DNA from: Streptomyces avermitilis MA-4680 = NBRC 14893
Lineage (GTDB): Bacteria > Actinomycetota > Actinomycetes > Streptomycetales > Streptomycetaceae
Direction of reading: 5' to 3'
NCBI RefSeq assembly: GCF_000009765.2
Contig: NC_003155.5
Location: forward strand, 5,642,001 to 5,706,000
DNA: 64,000 nt
Position 1 is the first letter of the stretch. Each line of letters starts with the position of its first letter. The notes beneath the pieces are model-generated. The model saw only the letters and a program-made list of their open reading frames with translations. It had not been told where the DNA came from and made no database searches. Both the position numbers and the translations under genes were made by a program. This document shows positions 50,932 to 60,289 of this stretch, piece after piece.

Positions 50932-50968
50932 CACCCCTCGGCGGCCGCCCTCATCAGGCCCGGAATGA

Positions 50969-51008
50969 ATGCCGCGCCCCCCAGGTTCTAGCCTGGGGGG
51001 CGCGGCAT
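50969..51008. terminator. 17-bp perfect hairpin after ftsH
   Basis: ATGCCGCGCCCCCCAGG (50969-50985) pairs perfectly with CCTGGGGGGCGCGGCAT (50992-51008) around TTCTAG. Confidence 0.85.
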
Positions 51009-51073
51009 GTTCGTATGCTCGTACATCAGGCGCGTGATCCGTGCGCGTCGCAGGTTCAGGAACGAGGCACCAG

Positions 51074-51679
51074 ATGACCGACCCGGTGACGCTGGACGGT
51101 GAGGGCACCATCGGCGAATTCGACGAGAAGCGTGCCGAGAACGCCGTGCGGGAGCTGCTGATCGCGGTCGGTGAGGACCCGGACCGTGAGGGTCTCAGGG
51201 AGACTCCGGGGCGGGTGGCCCGGGCATACCGGGAGATATTCGCGGGGCTGTGGCAGAAGCCCGAGGACGTGCTGACGACCACGTTCGACATCGGACACGA
51301 CGAGATGGTCCTGGTGAAGGACATCGAAGTCCTGAGCAGCTGTGAACATCACCTGGTGCCGTTCGTCGGTGTGGCCCATGTCGGGTACATCCCGTCCACC
51401 GACGGAAAGATCACGGGTCTCTCGAAGCTGGCGCGGCTCGTGGACGTCTATGCCCGCCGGCCCCAGGTGCAGGAGCGGCTCACCACGCAGGTCGCCGATT
51501 CCCTCATGGAGATCCTGGAGCCGCGCGGTGTGATCGTCGTCGTCGAGTGCGAGCACATGTGCATGTCGATGCGCGGGGTGCGCAAACCCGGGGCGAAGAC
51601 CATCACGTCGGCGGTGCGCGGTCAGCTGAGGGACCCGGCCACGCGCAACGAGGCCATGAGCCTGATCATGGCGCGCTGA
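51074..51679 (+). CDS. folE: GTP cyclohydrolase I
   Basis: 201 residues from ATG 51074 (GAGG upstream). First step of folate synthesis: GTP to dihydroneopterin triphosphate. Zinc ligands lie in [17 protein letters not shown] and [15 protein letters not shown], and the [19 protein letters not shown] signature is intact. It lies apart from the other fol genes, on the opposite strand and convergent with DUF3180. Confidence 0.97.
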   Translation: MTDPVTLDGEGTIGEFDEKRAENAVRELLIAVGEDPDREGLRETPGRVARAYREIFAGLWQKPEDVLTTTFDIGHDEMVLVKDIEVLSSCEHHLVPFVGVAHVGYIPSTDGKITGLSKLARLVDVYARRPQVQERLTTQVADSLMEILEPRGVIVVVECEHMCMSMRGVRKPGAKTITSAVRGQLRDPATRNEAMSLIMAR

Positions 51680-51727
51680 CGCCGCACGTCGTACGCCGCC
51701 CGCTGGAGGGCGTACGCCTGGCGCCCG

Positions 51728-52216
51728 TTACGCCGCCGGAGCCGTCCCGCCGCCGTTGGTGTCGTCGTCCTCCGGGAGTTTGCACACGCGCTCCAGGAAG
51801 AACGCCGCCGCTATGACGCCGACGCCGGCGAGGACCGAGAAGCCGGCGTAGATGGCCTGGTCGCGGCGGGCGGGGATGTCGAGGGATTCCAGGAGGAAGG
51901 CGCCGGTGCCGCCGTACATACCGGCGACCAGGGCCGCCACCAGCGCGCTCGCCTGGCCGAAGACCACCGCGCGGGCCGCCATCAGGGGGTCGACGCCCTT
52001 GGCGCCGGGGCGGCGCTCCCGCTGGGCCTTGAGGCGGGCGCGCAGCGAGAGTGCCGTGGCCAAAAGGACGACCGCGATCAGAGCCAGGACGATGGGGGCG
52101 GCCAGCGGGACGCGGGGCAGTGTGCCCACCGAGTTCCACAAGCGGGCTCCGGCCCAGGACAGTACTCCTGCCACGACGAACACCGCGGCCAGCGTCCTGA
52201 TGCGCAGCTCTTTCAC
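51728..52216 (-). CDS. DUF3180 membrane protein
   Basis: 162 residues from GTG 52216 (AAGGGG upstream). Four membrane helices are expected (TLAAVFVVAGVLSWAGARLW, APIVLALIAVVLLATAL, SALVAALVAGMYGGTGAFLL, SVLAGVGVIAAAFFLERVC). A conserved actinobacterial family that follows folK in the folate gene cluster; function unknown, possibly transport or membrane anchoring. Confidence 0.88.
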   Translation of the reverse strand: MKELRIRTLAAVFVVAGVLSWAGARLWNSVGTLPRVPLAAPIVLALIAVVLLATALSLRARLKAQRERRPGAKGVDPLMAARAVVFGQASALVAALVAGMYGGTGAFLLESLDIPARRDQAIYAGFSVLAGVGVIAAAFFLERVCKLPEDDDTNGGGTAPAA

Positions 52217-52269
52217 TTTGCCCCTTCGGTAAGCCGGCCTCTCGGCGTCTCGCGTCTAGACCTTAACGA

Positions 52270-52881
52270 CTACTCGGGCAGCCGGAGTTCCAGGTCGGCG
52301 CGCGGCACGATGCCGTCGCGCGTGACGGCCGCCAGCAGCTGCTCCACGGGGCCGCGGCCGGGGAGCTGGGCCTCCGGGTCCACGTCGTACCAGGGGGCCA
52401 GGACGAACGCCCGCTGGTGGGCGCGGGGGTGGGGAAGCGTGAGCACCGGATCGTCGGAGACCACGTCGGCGTACGCGACGATGTCCACGTCGATCGTGCG
52501 CGGGCCCCAGTGCTCGTCCCGGACGCGGTGGAACGCCTCCTCGACGGCGTGGGCCCGCTCCAGGAGGGACGACGGGGGCAGGGTCGTCTTCAGGAGCACC
52601 ACCGCGTTGAAGTACGCGGGCTGGCTGCCGGGCTCCACGCCCCACGGCTCCGTCTCGTAGACAGGAGAGACCGCCTTGACGCGGACGCCGGGCGTGTCCT
52701 CCAGGGCGTCGATCGCGCCCTGGAGCGTCTCCAGGCGGTTGCCCAGGTTCGAGCCCAGGGAGATCACCGCGCGCTTGGGGTTGGAGAGGGTCGTGTCGGC
52801 GGCGTCCACCCGCTCCACCACGGAGGCGGGCACCGGCTGAACGGTCGGGTCGCTCTGACCCTCGGTGTAGAACGCGGTCAT
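52270..52881 (-). CDS. folK: HPPK: 6-hydroxymethyl-dihydropterin pyrophosphokinase
   Basis: 203 residues. Activates hydroxymethyl-dihydropterin with ATP for the DHPS step. Motifs: AVISLGSNLGNRLETLQGAI, SPVYETEPWG, GPRTIDVDIVAY and LPHPRAHQRAFVL. It carries about 38 extra residues before the core (MTAFYTEGQSDPTVQPVPAS). Its ATG overlaps the folB stop (ATGA). Confidence 0.95.
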   Translation of the reverse strand: MTAFYTEGQSDPTVQPVPASVVERVDAADTTLSNPKRAVISLGSNLGNRLETLQGAIDALEDTPGVRVKAVSPVYETEPWGVEPGSQPAYFNAVVLLKTTLPPSSLLERAHAVEEAFHRVRDEHWGPRTIDVDIVAYADVVSDDPVLTLPHPRAHQRAFVLAPWYDVDPEAQLPGRGPVEQLLAAVTRDGIVPRADLELRLPE

Positions 52882-53237
52882 ACTCGGCTCCTGGTGATGG
52901 TGACGGTCACGTCGTCGAAGGGGACCGTGATCGGTGCGTCCGGTTTGTGGACGCACACCTCGACCTCCAGGACCGGTGCGTGTTTGAGGCAGGAGAACGC
53001 GATGCGCTCGGCGAGCGTCTCGATGAGGTCGACGGGATCGCCCTCGACGACGGCCACGACCTCCTCCGCCACGATGCCGTAGTGCACGGTCTTCGACAGG
53101 TCGTCGTCGGCCGCGGCGGGCCGGGTGTCCAGCCCGAGGACGAGGTCCACGATGAAGGTCTGGCCCTCTTCGCGCTCCTTGGGGAACACCCCGTGGTGCC
53201 CGCGGGCCTTCAGGCCGCGCAGCGCGACACGATCCAC
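52878..53237 (-). CDS. folB: Dihydroneopterin aldolase
   Basis: 119 residues from GTG 53237, where GGAG lies 8 nt upstream; a start at 53273 is less likely. Cleaves dihydroneopterin to hydroxymethyl-dihydropterin and glycolaldehyde. Motifs: LRGLKARGHHGVFPKEREEG (substrate-binding region), VHYGIVAEEV and LIETLAERIAF with the catalytic residues. Overlaps folK by 4 bp. Confidence 0.95.
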   Translation of the reverse strand: MDRVALRGLKARGHHGVFPKEREEGQTFIVDLVLGLDTRPAAADDDLSKTVHYGIVAEEVVAVVEGDPVDLIETLAERIAFSCLKHAPVLEVEVCVHKPDAPITVPFDDVTVTITRSRV

Positions 53238-53464
53238 GCGAATCACTCCTGCAATCGTCGGGACGGCCGGCATCCACCGAGTGCGGTCGGCGCACCAGCC
53301 TCAAACGAATCTACCTGCGGGCACTGACAGCACTCGCTCTTGGGGGCGCGCGCCCGTGTGAAGGCCAGGAGGGTTCATCGGGCGTTTCCCCTGGGGCGCA
53401 CGGCGGCTCACGGGTTGGTAGCCGTCCCTACCCAGGGGTAGGTGATTCCAACCACTACGCCGCG

Positions 53465-53482
53465 CCCGCCCGCTCGGGCGGG
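53465..53482. terminator. Hairpin downstream of the NTF2-like gene
   Basis: CCCGCCCG-CT-CGGGCGGG, an 8-bp perfect stem. A second palindrome, CCTACCC-AG-GGGTAGG (53427-53442), lies between it and folB and might be an operator for the folB operon. Confidence 0.55.
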
Positions 53483-53507
53483 GGATCGCCTCGGGCGAAG
53501 ATCGTCC

Positions 53508-54017
53508 TCAGTCGGGAGACTCGTCGCCCTCTTCCGCACCGGTTTCGGCCAGCACGGGGGACGCGTGGTGCGACCAGAGCTTCCAGCCGTCGGGGGTGCG
53601 GCGGAACACGTTCGTGGCGACGACCAGCTGGCCGACGAGCGGCCCGAGCTCGTCGCTGTCGTCGGGGGGCGGGCCGCCGCTGAGGATGTTCTCGGTGCAG
53701 GTCACCAGGGCGGTGTCACCGGTGACGGAGACATGCACGTCGGTGAGGAAGAACTGGATGTACTCGGTGTTCGCCATGATCAGCGCGTACGACCTGAGGA
53801 CCTCGCCGCGGCCGCTCAGCACCGGCCAGCCGGGGTGCACGCAGGAGACCACGCCGGCGTCCGCCGGGTCGTGGTACTCCTCGTCGACGCCGAGGTCGGC
53901 GGGGGTCAGCCAGAGTGAGGACAGTGTCTCGAAGTCGCCGCGTTCCATCGCCTCGTAGAAGGCGGTGTTGGCGAGTCCTACCTGTTCGACATCGGTGTCG
54001 GGGGTGGGGGTGCTCAC
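53508..54017 (-). CDS. NTF2/SnoaL-like family protein
   Basis: 169 residues from GTG 54017, whose GTGA overlaps the folP stop. NTF2-like fold: FYEAMERGDFETLSSLWLTP at the N-terminus, VSCVHPGWPVLSGRGEVLRS, then ALVTCTENILSGG and NVFRRTPDGWKLWSHHASPV. Many members are cone-shaped hydrolases or isomerases; a link to folate is suggested only by tight coupling to folP. Conserved at this place in Streptomyces. Confidence 0.85.
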   Translation of the reverse strand: MSTPTPDTDVEQVGLANTAFYEAMERGDFETLSSLWLTPADLGVDEEYHDPADAGVVSCVHPGWPVLSGRGEVLRSYALIMANTEYIQFFLTDVHVSVTGDTALVTCTENILSGGPPPDDSDELGPLVGQLVVATNVFRRTPDGWKLWSHHASPVLAETGAEEGDESPD

Positions 54018-54946
54018 CGGGCTCCCTCTGCGGCCTGGGCGGTGTCCGGGGCGGCCGCCGCGGGGGCTGCCTGCGCGCTGCGCTCGGAGCGGGCGCCTTC
54101 CACGGCGCGGGCGACGCGTACGGCGTCCGCCGTGGCCCGTACCTCGTGCACGCGGACCGCCCACGCGCCCTGGTGGGCGGCGAGCGCGGAGACCGCGGCG
54201 GTGGCCGCGTCGCGCTCCCGGGCGGGCGGCGGGGCGCCCTCGGGGCCTGCCAGTACGCGGCCCAGGAACCGCTTCCGGGACGCGGCGACCAGCAGCGGGT
54301 GGCCCAGGTCGCGCAGCCGGTCGAGGTGGGCCAGCAGCGTCAGGTCGTGGTCGGCCTCCTTGGAGAAGCCGAGGCCCGGGTCGACGACGATCCGGTCGGG
54401 CGCGATGCCGCCTTCCAGAACGGCCTCCACGCGTGCGTGCAGTTCGTCGACCACTTCGGAGACGATGTCGTCGTACGTCCCTCGTATGGTGCCGCCGGCC
54501 AGGAAGCCGCGCCAGTGCATCACCACGAAGGGGGCGCCCGCGGCCGCGACGACCGGGATCATCTCCGGGTCGGCGAGGCCGCCGCTGACGTCGTTGACGA
54601 GGGCCGCGCCGGCCGCGAGGGCCTGCTCGGCGACGGAGGCGCGCATGGTGTCCACGGAGATCGTGACGCCTTCGGAGGCGAGACCGCGGACGACCGGGAT
54701 GACGCGCTTGAGTTCCTCGGCCTCGTCGACGCGGGTGGCGCCGGGGCGGGTGGACTCGCCGCCGACGTCGACGAGGTCCGCGCCCTCGGTGACCAGGTCG
54801 AGTCCGTGCTTGACGGCGGTCGTGGTGTCGAACCAGCGGCCGCCGTCGGAGAAGGAATCAGGCGTCACGTTGACGACCCCCATGACCGCGCAGCGGTCCC
54901 ATGTAGGCAGTCCCGCCACTCGGCCGCGCCCGCTCTTCTTGCTCAT
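54014..54946 (-). CDS. folP: Dihydropteroate synthase
   Basis: 310 residues. Joins p-aminobenzoate to the pterin pyrophosphate; the sulfonamide target. Signatures: MGVVNVTPDSFSDGGRWFD, DVGGESTRPGA, VDPGLGFSKEADHD and ASRKRFLGR (pterin phosphate binding). The C-terminal 25 residues are an Ala/Pro-rich extension. It is the first gene of the folP, NTF2-like unit, ahead of folB-folK. Confidence 0.96.
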   Translation of the reverse strand: MSKKSGRGRVAGLPTWDRCAVMGVVNVTPDSFSDGGRWFDTTTAVKHGLDLVTEGADLVDVGGESTRPGATRVDEAEELKRVIPVVRGLASEGVTISVDTMRASVAEQALAAGAALVNDVSGGLADPEMIPVVAAAGAPFVVMHWRGFLAGGTIRGTYDDIVSEVVDELHARVEAVLEGGIAPDRIVVDPGLGFSKEADHDLTLLAHLDRLRDLGHPLLVAASRKRFLGRVLAGPEGAPPPARERDAATAAVSALAAHQGAWAVRVHEVRATADAVRVARAVEGARSERSAQAAPAAAAPDTAQAAEGAR

Positions 54947-55153
54947 GCGTCCAGCCTAGGCCTCCCGGTGGTCGGCCGAATCGCCTCGGGAGGGGGGAGG
55001 CGTTGCCGCCGGGCGGGTGGGGGCTGCCCGTGGCGGGGGCTCGCCGGCCGCCTCGCGGCCTGTTTCCCACCGCCCTGCCGGTTTCCCACCGCCCTGCCCG
55101 TCCCGTGCCTCTGTCTCGCGCCTGCCCGTCCGGCGGGCGGCGTTCCAGGTCGC

Positions 55154-56983
55154 CTACGCGGCCCGAACGCCCCTCTCCGCCACCCTGTGGGCGCACGGGG
55201 TGGGGATCGCCTTCCGGCGGCGCAGCAGGCGCGGCAGGGCCAGGTTCACGAAGCCCTCCGCCTGCATCGCCGCGAGGCCGATGCGCGGAAGGTCGCGCGA
55301 CGACGCGTAGACCACGAAGCGCGGCTCCCAACGCGGACGGAACTTCGCGTTGAACTTGTAGAGGGACTCGATCTGGAACCAGCGCGAGAGGAACACCAGC
55401 AGTCCCCGCCACGCCCTCAGCACGGGGCCCGCGCCGATCTTCTCGCCGCGTGCCAGTGCCGCCCGGAACATCGCGAAGTTCAGCGAGACGCGCACGATGC
55501 CGAGCTTCGGAGCGGCCTGGAGCGCCGCCACGATCAGCAGTTCGTTCATGCCGGGGTCCGCCGAGCGGTCCCGGCGCATGAGGTCGAGCGACACGCCGTC
55601 GGTGCCCCACGGGACGAAGTGGAGTACGGCCTTCAGATCGCCGTACGGACCGGGATCCGCGTCCGCCTTGTGGGCGGTCGCGATCAGACAGTCGCCGTCG
55701 GCCGGGTCGCCGATGCGGCCGAGCGCCATGGAGAAGCCGCGTTCGGTGTCGGTGCCGCGCCAGTCCTCGGCAGCGCGCCGAATGCGCTCCAGCTCGCCCT
55801 CGCTGAGGTCACGAATACGCCGTACCCGGGTCTCGTAACCGGCCCGCTCGATGCGCTTCACCATCTGGCGCACATTCCGCATCGCGCGCCCGGCCAGGGA
55901 GAAATCCGCGACGTCCACCACCGCCTCGTCACCCAGTTCGAGGGCGTCGAGGCCGGTCTCGCGGGTCCACACCTCGCCGCCCGTCTCGGAGCAGCCCATC
56001 ACGGCGGGCGTCCAGGAGTGGGCCTGGGCCTCGTCCATGAAGCGCTCGATCGCGCCGGGCCAGGCCTCGACGTCACCGATCGGGTCGCCGCTCGCGAGCA
56101 TCACCCCCGACACGACGCGGTACGTGACGGCCGCCTTGCCGCTGGGGGAGAAGACGACCGCCTTGTCGCGGCGCAGCGCGAAGTGGCCGAGTGAATCGCG
56201 GCCGCCGTGCTTCTCCAGGAGCGCCCGCAGCCCCTCCTCGTCCTGCGCCGTGAGGCGGGCGGCCGGGTGTTCGGGGCGGAAGGCGAGATAGATCGTCGTG
56301 ACGGCGGTCAGCAGGCCGAGCGCGCCGAGCGAGAAGGCCACCGTCCAGGACGTGTTGCCCGAGTAGTCGACCGGGCCCTCGAAGCCGCACAGCCCGTACA
56401 GGACGTGCTCGATGCGGTCGGACAGGCTCGGGTCGCCGACCAGCCGGTTGGGGTGGGCGCTGACGATGACCAGGCCGAGCAGCAGGGAACCGGCGCCCAC
56501 GAGGACGAAGTTGGCCAGCGCACGCCAGCGGCTGCGGGGGTCGGGAAGGGCCTCGAATTCGCTTCGGTGGCGCAGCAGCGGCGCGAGCAGCGCCAGCGAG
56601 ATGACCACGCCGATGAGCGAGTGACGGTACGCGAACTGCGCCACGGCGCCGGCCGGCAGCAGCACCACGGCGGCGCGCCACGCCCGGCGTTTGCGCCGGC
56701 GCAGGCCGTGCGCGAGGAGCAGCAGAAGCATGCCCGTGCTGATGGCCAGGGCGGCCGCGAACGGGCCCAGCGCGCCGGGCAGTACCTCGGCGATGGCGTG
56801 CATACGGCTGTGCCGGAAGCGCGGGAAGACACCCGCGGCGACGTCCAGGACTCCGACGAGTGTGCAGGCACTGGCGACCACGGCGGGGACGGCCTCGGGG
56901 CGCGGACCGCGGACTATGCGCCGCAGCACGCCCGATCGATCCGGAACCTCGTCCGACATTTCCCCATCTATCCTGACAGACAT
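55154..56983 (-). CDS. LysX/MprF-like phosphatidylglycerol lysyltransferase (DUF2156)
   Basis: 609 residues from ATG 56983 (MSVRID); MSDEVPD at 56959 is an alternative. About the first 220 residues hold six to seven membrane helices. The C-terminal DUF2156 domain has the paired GNAT-like folds of MprF synthases (EVWTRETGLDALELGDEAVV, RGTDTERGFSMALGRIG, GVSLDLMRRDRSADPGMNEL, YKFNAKFRPRWEPRFVVY). It probably transfers an amino acid, likely lysine, from aminoacyl-tRNA to phosphatidylglycerol, lowering envelope charge. No tRNA synthetase domain is attached, unlike mycobacterial LysX. Confidence 0.85.
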   Translation of the reverse strand: MSVRIDGEMSDEVPDRSGVLRRIVRGPRPEAVPAVVASACTLVGVLDVAAGVFPRFRHSRMHAIAEVLPGALGPFAAALAISTGMLLLLLAHGLRRRKRRAWRAAVVLLPAGAVAQFAYRHSLIGVVISLALLAPLLRHRSEFEALPDPRSRWRALANFVLVGAGSLLLGLVIVSAHPNRLVGDPSLSDRIEHVLYGLCGFEGPVDYSGNTSWTVAFSLGALGLLTAVTTIYLAFRPEHPAARLTAQDEEGLRALLEKHGGRDSLGHFALRRDKAVVFSPSGKAAVTYRVVSGVMLASGDPIGDVEAWPGAIERFMDEAQAHSWTPAVMGCSETGGEVWTRETGLDALELGDEAVVDVADFSLAGRAMRNVRQMVKRIERAGYETRVRRIRDLSEGELERIRRAAEDWRGTDTERGFSMALGRIGDPADGDCLIATAHKADADPGPYGDLKAVLHFVPWGTDGVSLDLMRRDRSADPGMNELLIVAALQAAPKLGIVRVSLNFAMFRAALARGEKIGAGPVLRAWRGLLVFLSRWFQIESLYKFNAKFRPRWEPRFVVYASSRDLPRIGLAAMQAEGFVNLALPRLLRRRKAIPTPCAHRVAERGVRAA

Positions 56984-57188
56984 CGCATCCCGTAGTTCCG
57001 CGAGAGACCTTGAACCCGGTGCCAATTCCGGCATCCGGCGACATTGCGCCCTCTAGGACGGTGTCTCAGGGAGAGAGGTTCACTCCCCAACGGAAAGCTG
57101 GTTCAAAGGCGAAGGAAAGTCCGGGGCAAGCCCGCGCGAAGGTATGGAGGCCGGCCTCGGGACGGAATGCGCAGGCGGGAAAGGGACC

Positions 57189-58319
57189 ATGGGTCTGACG
57201 AGCAACAAGGTGCTGGTGCTGGCCGCCTTCTTCGCCGTGCTGCTGTTCATCGGCACGGTGTGGCTCTGGCCACGGCTGGCGCGGCGCAACTGGCGGGCCG
57301 TCGGCGGACGGGTCGCTCTGCTGCTCGCCACCCAGGTGGCGATCTTCGCGTCGATCGGGGTCGCCGCCAACCAGGCCTTCGGCTTCTACGCCAGCTGGGC
57401 GGACCTGTTCGGCCGGGAGAGCGGTCAGGGCGTGGTCGTCGACCACAACGCCGGCGGCGGTTCGGGCGGCGGCCCCCTCCAGATGCTCGGCACCCAGCCG
57501 GTGAACGTCACGGGCGGCGGGCGGCCGCAGCTCGGCGGCCAGATCCAGAAGGTCGGCATCGTGGGTCGTACGACGCACATCGCCACGCGCGCGTACGTGT
57601 ATCTGCCGCCCGAGTACTTCCAGCCGCAGTACCGCACGCGCACCTTCCCCGCGGCCGTCGTCCTCACCGGCTACCCGGGCACCGCCGAGGCGCTCATCAA
57701 AGGGCTGCACTATCCGCAGACGGCCCATGAGCTGGCCAAGAACGGCCAGGTGCAGCCGATGATCCTGGTGATGCTGCGGCCGACGGTGGCGCCGCCGCGC
57801 GACACGGAGTGCGTGGACGTCCCGGGCGGCCCGCAGACGGAGTCGTTCTTCGCCAAAGACCTTCCCGATGCCGTACTGGCCCACTACAGGGTGGGCAGAA
57901 AGCCGGGCAGCTGGGGCATCGTCGGCGACTCGACGGGCGGCTACTGCGCCCTGAAGCTCGCCATGCACCATCCGAAGGTGTACGCCGCCGGGGCGGGCCT
58001 TTCGCCGTACTACAAGGCGCCGCTCGACCCCACGACCGGAGATCTCTTCCGCGGCGACAAGGGGCTGCGGAACCGGGCCGATCTGTTCTGGTATCTCAAG
58101 AACATGCCGGCCCCGGACACTTCACTGCTCGTCAGCAGCAGCAGGATCGGCGAGGCCAACTACCAGAACACGCTCAAGTTCATGGAGCAGGTGAAGGCCA
58201 AGCGTCTGACGAGGGTCTCGTCGATCATCCTCGACAGCGGCGGCCACAACTTCAACACCTGGCGGCGGGAGATCCCGGGGACGCTCCAGTGGATCAGCGG
58301 GCGGCTCAGCGACCGCTGA
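57189..58319 (+). CDS. Membrane-anchored esterase (alpha/beta hydrolase, esterase D/Ag85 type)
   Basis: 376 residues from ATG 57189 (GGGAAAGGGACC upstream). Two N-terminal helices (VLVLAAFFAVLLFIGTVWLW, VALLLATQVAIFASIGV) anchor the enzyme. The extracellular domain has the nucleophile elbow GDSTGGYCALKLAM and the late His in SGGHNFNTWRREIP, the usual triad order. It resembles antigen 85/esterase D proteins, so a mycolyl-like acyl transfer or esterase activity is possible. Divergent from the lysyltransferase gene, suggesting a joint envelope role. Confidence 0.85.
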   Translation: MGLTSNKVLVLAAFFAVLLFIGTVWLWPRLARRNWRAVGGRVALLLATQVAIFASIGVAANQAFGFYASWADLFGRESGQGVVVDHNAGGGSGGGPLQMLGTQPVNVTGGGRPQLGGQIQKVGIVGRTTHIATRAYVYLPPEYFQPQYRTRTFPAAVVLTGYPGTAEALIKGLHYPQTAHELAKNGQVQPMILVMLRPTVAPPRDTECVDVPGGPQTESFFAKDLPDAVLAHYRVGRKPGSWGIVGDSTGGYCALKLAMHHPKVYAAGAGLSPYYKAPLDPTTGDLFRGDKGLRNRADLFWYLKNMPAPDTSLLVSSSRIGEANYQNTLKFMEQVKAKRLTRVSSIILDSGGHNFNTWRREIPGTLQWISGRLSDR

Positions 58320-58576
58320 ACGCCGTCCGGCGGGCTCTGTGAATGCGCGGCGGAATTCGCCGAGAAGTACGAGTTCGGTTCCCGGAGTAAGAGAACGCCG
58401 AACCACTGCCGGATCACTGACGAACCACTGCCGAAGCACTGTCGAAGTGCCACCGAACCGCCGCCGGAAGGAAATGATCAAGAAGGTGGGGCCTTTGTGC
58501 GCTCCCGTGGCGGGGTGAAGGTTTCGGGGTGGCTGGGTTTTTACCGCGCGGGGCACCAAGATTCGCCTACGCGCGG

Positions 58577-58582
58577 TAAGTT
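58577..58582 (+). promoter_or_regulatory. Putative -10 (TAAGTT) for leaderless transcript
   Basis: TAAGTT is followed by 7 nt and ATG 58590. Confidence 0.35.
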
Positions 58583-58589
58583 TCTGGCC

Positions 58590-60176
58590 ATGCCACGTGG
58601 ACGTCACCGCCATTCCCCGCCCCTGCACAGGATGTTGCCTCCTTCGGTCATCGCGGGCGTGTCGCTCGTCTGCGCTCTGGGGCCCTGGCTGTTCACGGAG
58701 CCGATGGTGCTCCGCGGGCTGGCCGGGGGCGCCGCGGTGACCGCGATCGTCGGCGCCGTCGTCCTGCGCCGCTGGGACACGGCGGCGGGCAAACGCGTCG
58801 CGGACCTCACGCGCGCGCGTGCGAGCGACGAGTGGCGTCACGAGGAGCGGGTCGCCAAACTGGAGACCGACCTCGAGGAGTCGCGCGAGCTGCGCGTCAA
58901 GCTGGAGCACAAGCTGCGCGCGAAGCGGGCGGAACTGGCGGGCCTACGCAACGAACACGCGGCGCTGCTGCGGCGGTACGCCACGGCGGAGACGGAGCGG
59001 GCCACAGCGCTGGAGGGCCGCCGCCTGCTCGAGATAGAGGCCACGACCCCGGCCCGGGCGCTGCCCGCGGCCCCGGTCCGCCCGCAGACGCCGGGCGGCT
59101 CGGAGACGCCGGGCGGCTCGGAGACGCAGGGTCGTACGGAGACGCCGGGTGGCTCGGCGGATTCGGGTTCAGCGGACGCGGGAGTGGCGGACGCGGGAGC
59201 GGCGGGGACGCCCGAGACGGCGACGGTGGCCGAGCCGGAATCGACCGAGCCGGTCGAGTCGGCGGAGGTCGAGGCGGCCGAGTCGGCCGAGGCGGAGACC
59301 GACGAGTCCGTGTCGCCCGCTTCCGCGGTCTTCTCCCCGTCCGGCTCCCCGCTCTTCCTGCGGGCCAACTCGGCGCTGGACGCGCTCACGAAGGCCGAGG
59401 CGGCCAAGAAGGCCGCGGCCGACGACACGGCACCGGCGAGCGCCGGGCCCGCGCCGGAGGCTTCCGCGCCGGAGGCCACCTCCGTACGGGACGACGACTC
59501 CGTAGGGGCCGATTCGGTACAGGACGACTCCGTACAGGGTGACTCCGTACAGGACGCCCCCGTACAGGAGAGCGCGCCCAAGGACGAGTCCCCCAAGGGC
59601 GGCACCCCGAAGAGCGAGGCCCCGGACGCCGGCTCCGTCGAGGAGGCCGTGCGGGAGGACGAGGCGGAGGGGAAGCCCGAGGCGGTCGACGGGAATGAGC
59701 GCGCGGCCGCCGTGCCCGCACCCGCCGTTCCCGTATCCGCCGTGCCCGCGCCCGAGGAGCCCGAGCACTCCGCCGTGGCCGCCGCATCCACCGAGGCCCA
59801 CCCGGCGAAGCCCGCCGAGCCGGCCTCGTCGGCCCGGCGCTCCGGGCACTTCACCGTGCCGACCGCGGTGGCCGTCGTACCGGCGTCGCCCCGGCGGCGG
59901 CCCACGGTCGAGGGCGGTTTCGACTTCTTCGGTACGCAGAAGGGGACGTCCGCGCAGGCCCTGGAGGCCGTGCAGAACGAGGACCTCGCGGACGTGGTCG
60001 GCCAGGAGGCGCTCGCCCTCCACAAGGCCGAGGCCGAGTCCGGCTTCAAGCCGGCGGGCGAGGGCTCCCGGGGTGTCGGCCAGGTCATCGACCTGACCGC
60101 CCACGACGAGACGGAACATATCGACGTACAGGAACTGCGCATCGACGTGAAGGAACTGCGCAGCGCGGTTTCCTGA
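58590..60176 (+). CDS. Membrane-anchored coiled-coil protein with acidic disordered region
   Basis: 528 residues. Two short hydrophobic helices (VIAGVSLVCALGPWLF, GLAGGAAVTAIVGAVVL) are followed by a coiled coil (about 70-150, EERVAKLETDLEESRELRVK). A long Ala/Glu/Ser/Pro-rich disordered part includes DSVQDDSVQGDSVQ repeats and several PGGSET units. A conserved basic patch (RRSGHFTVPTAVAVVPASPR) and TVEGGFDFFGTQKG come near the end. Known only as a Streptomyces hypothetical; a membrane-to-cytoskeleton or scaffold role is a guess. A start at 58497 is rejected for lack of signals. Confidence 0.75.
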   Translation: MPRGRHRHSPPLHRMLPPSVIAGVSLVCALGPWLFTEPMVLRGLAGGAAVTAIVGAVVLRRWDTAAGKRVADLTRARASDEWRHEERVAKLETDLEESRELRVKLEHKLRAKRAELAGLRNEHAALLRRYATAETERATALEGRRLLEIEATTPARALPAAPVRPQTPGGSETPGGSETQGRTETPGGSADSGSADAGVADAGAAGTPETATVAEPESTEPVESAEVEAAESAEAETDESVSPASAVFSPSGSPLFLRANSALDALTKAEAAKKAAADDTAPASAGPAPEASAPEATSVRDDDSVGADSVQDDSVQGDSVQDAPVQESAPKDESPKGGTPKSEAPDAGSVEEAVREDEAEGKPEAVDGNERAAAVPAPAVPVSAVPAPEEPEHSAVAAASTEAHPAKPAEPASSARRSGHFTVPTAVAVVPASPRRRPTVEGGFDFFGTQKGTSAQALEAVQNEDLADVVGQEALALHKAEAESGFKPAGEGSRGVGQVIDLTAHDETEHIDVQELRIDVKELRSAVS

Positions 60177-60198
60177 GCCCGCAGGGCAAGGGGCTGAC

Positions 60199-60225
60199 GG
60201 GCGGGCGGCACACAGCCGCCCGCCC
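60199..60225. terminator. 11-bp perfect hairpin
   Basis: GGGCGGGCGGC (60199-60209) pairs with GCCGCCCGCCC (60215-60225) around ACACA, after the coiled-coil gene and before the convergent PH-domain gene. Confidence 0.75.
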
Positions 60226-60289
60226 GAGTCATTCGGATTCGGCCCGCCCGAGTCACCCGGATCGGCCCGCCCGAGTCACTCGGATTCGG
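60217..60289. repeat. 23-24-bp direct repeat, three copies
   Basis: GCCCGCCCGAGTCA(C/T)(C/T)CGGAT recurs with GCCCGAGTCA at 60222, 60246 and 60269. The last copy runs into the 3' end of the PH-domain gene (its stop codon at 60276). Confidence 0.75.
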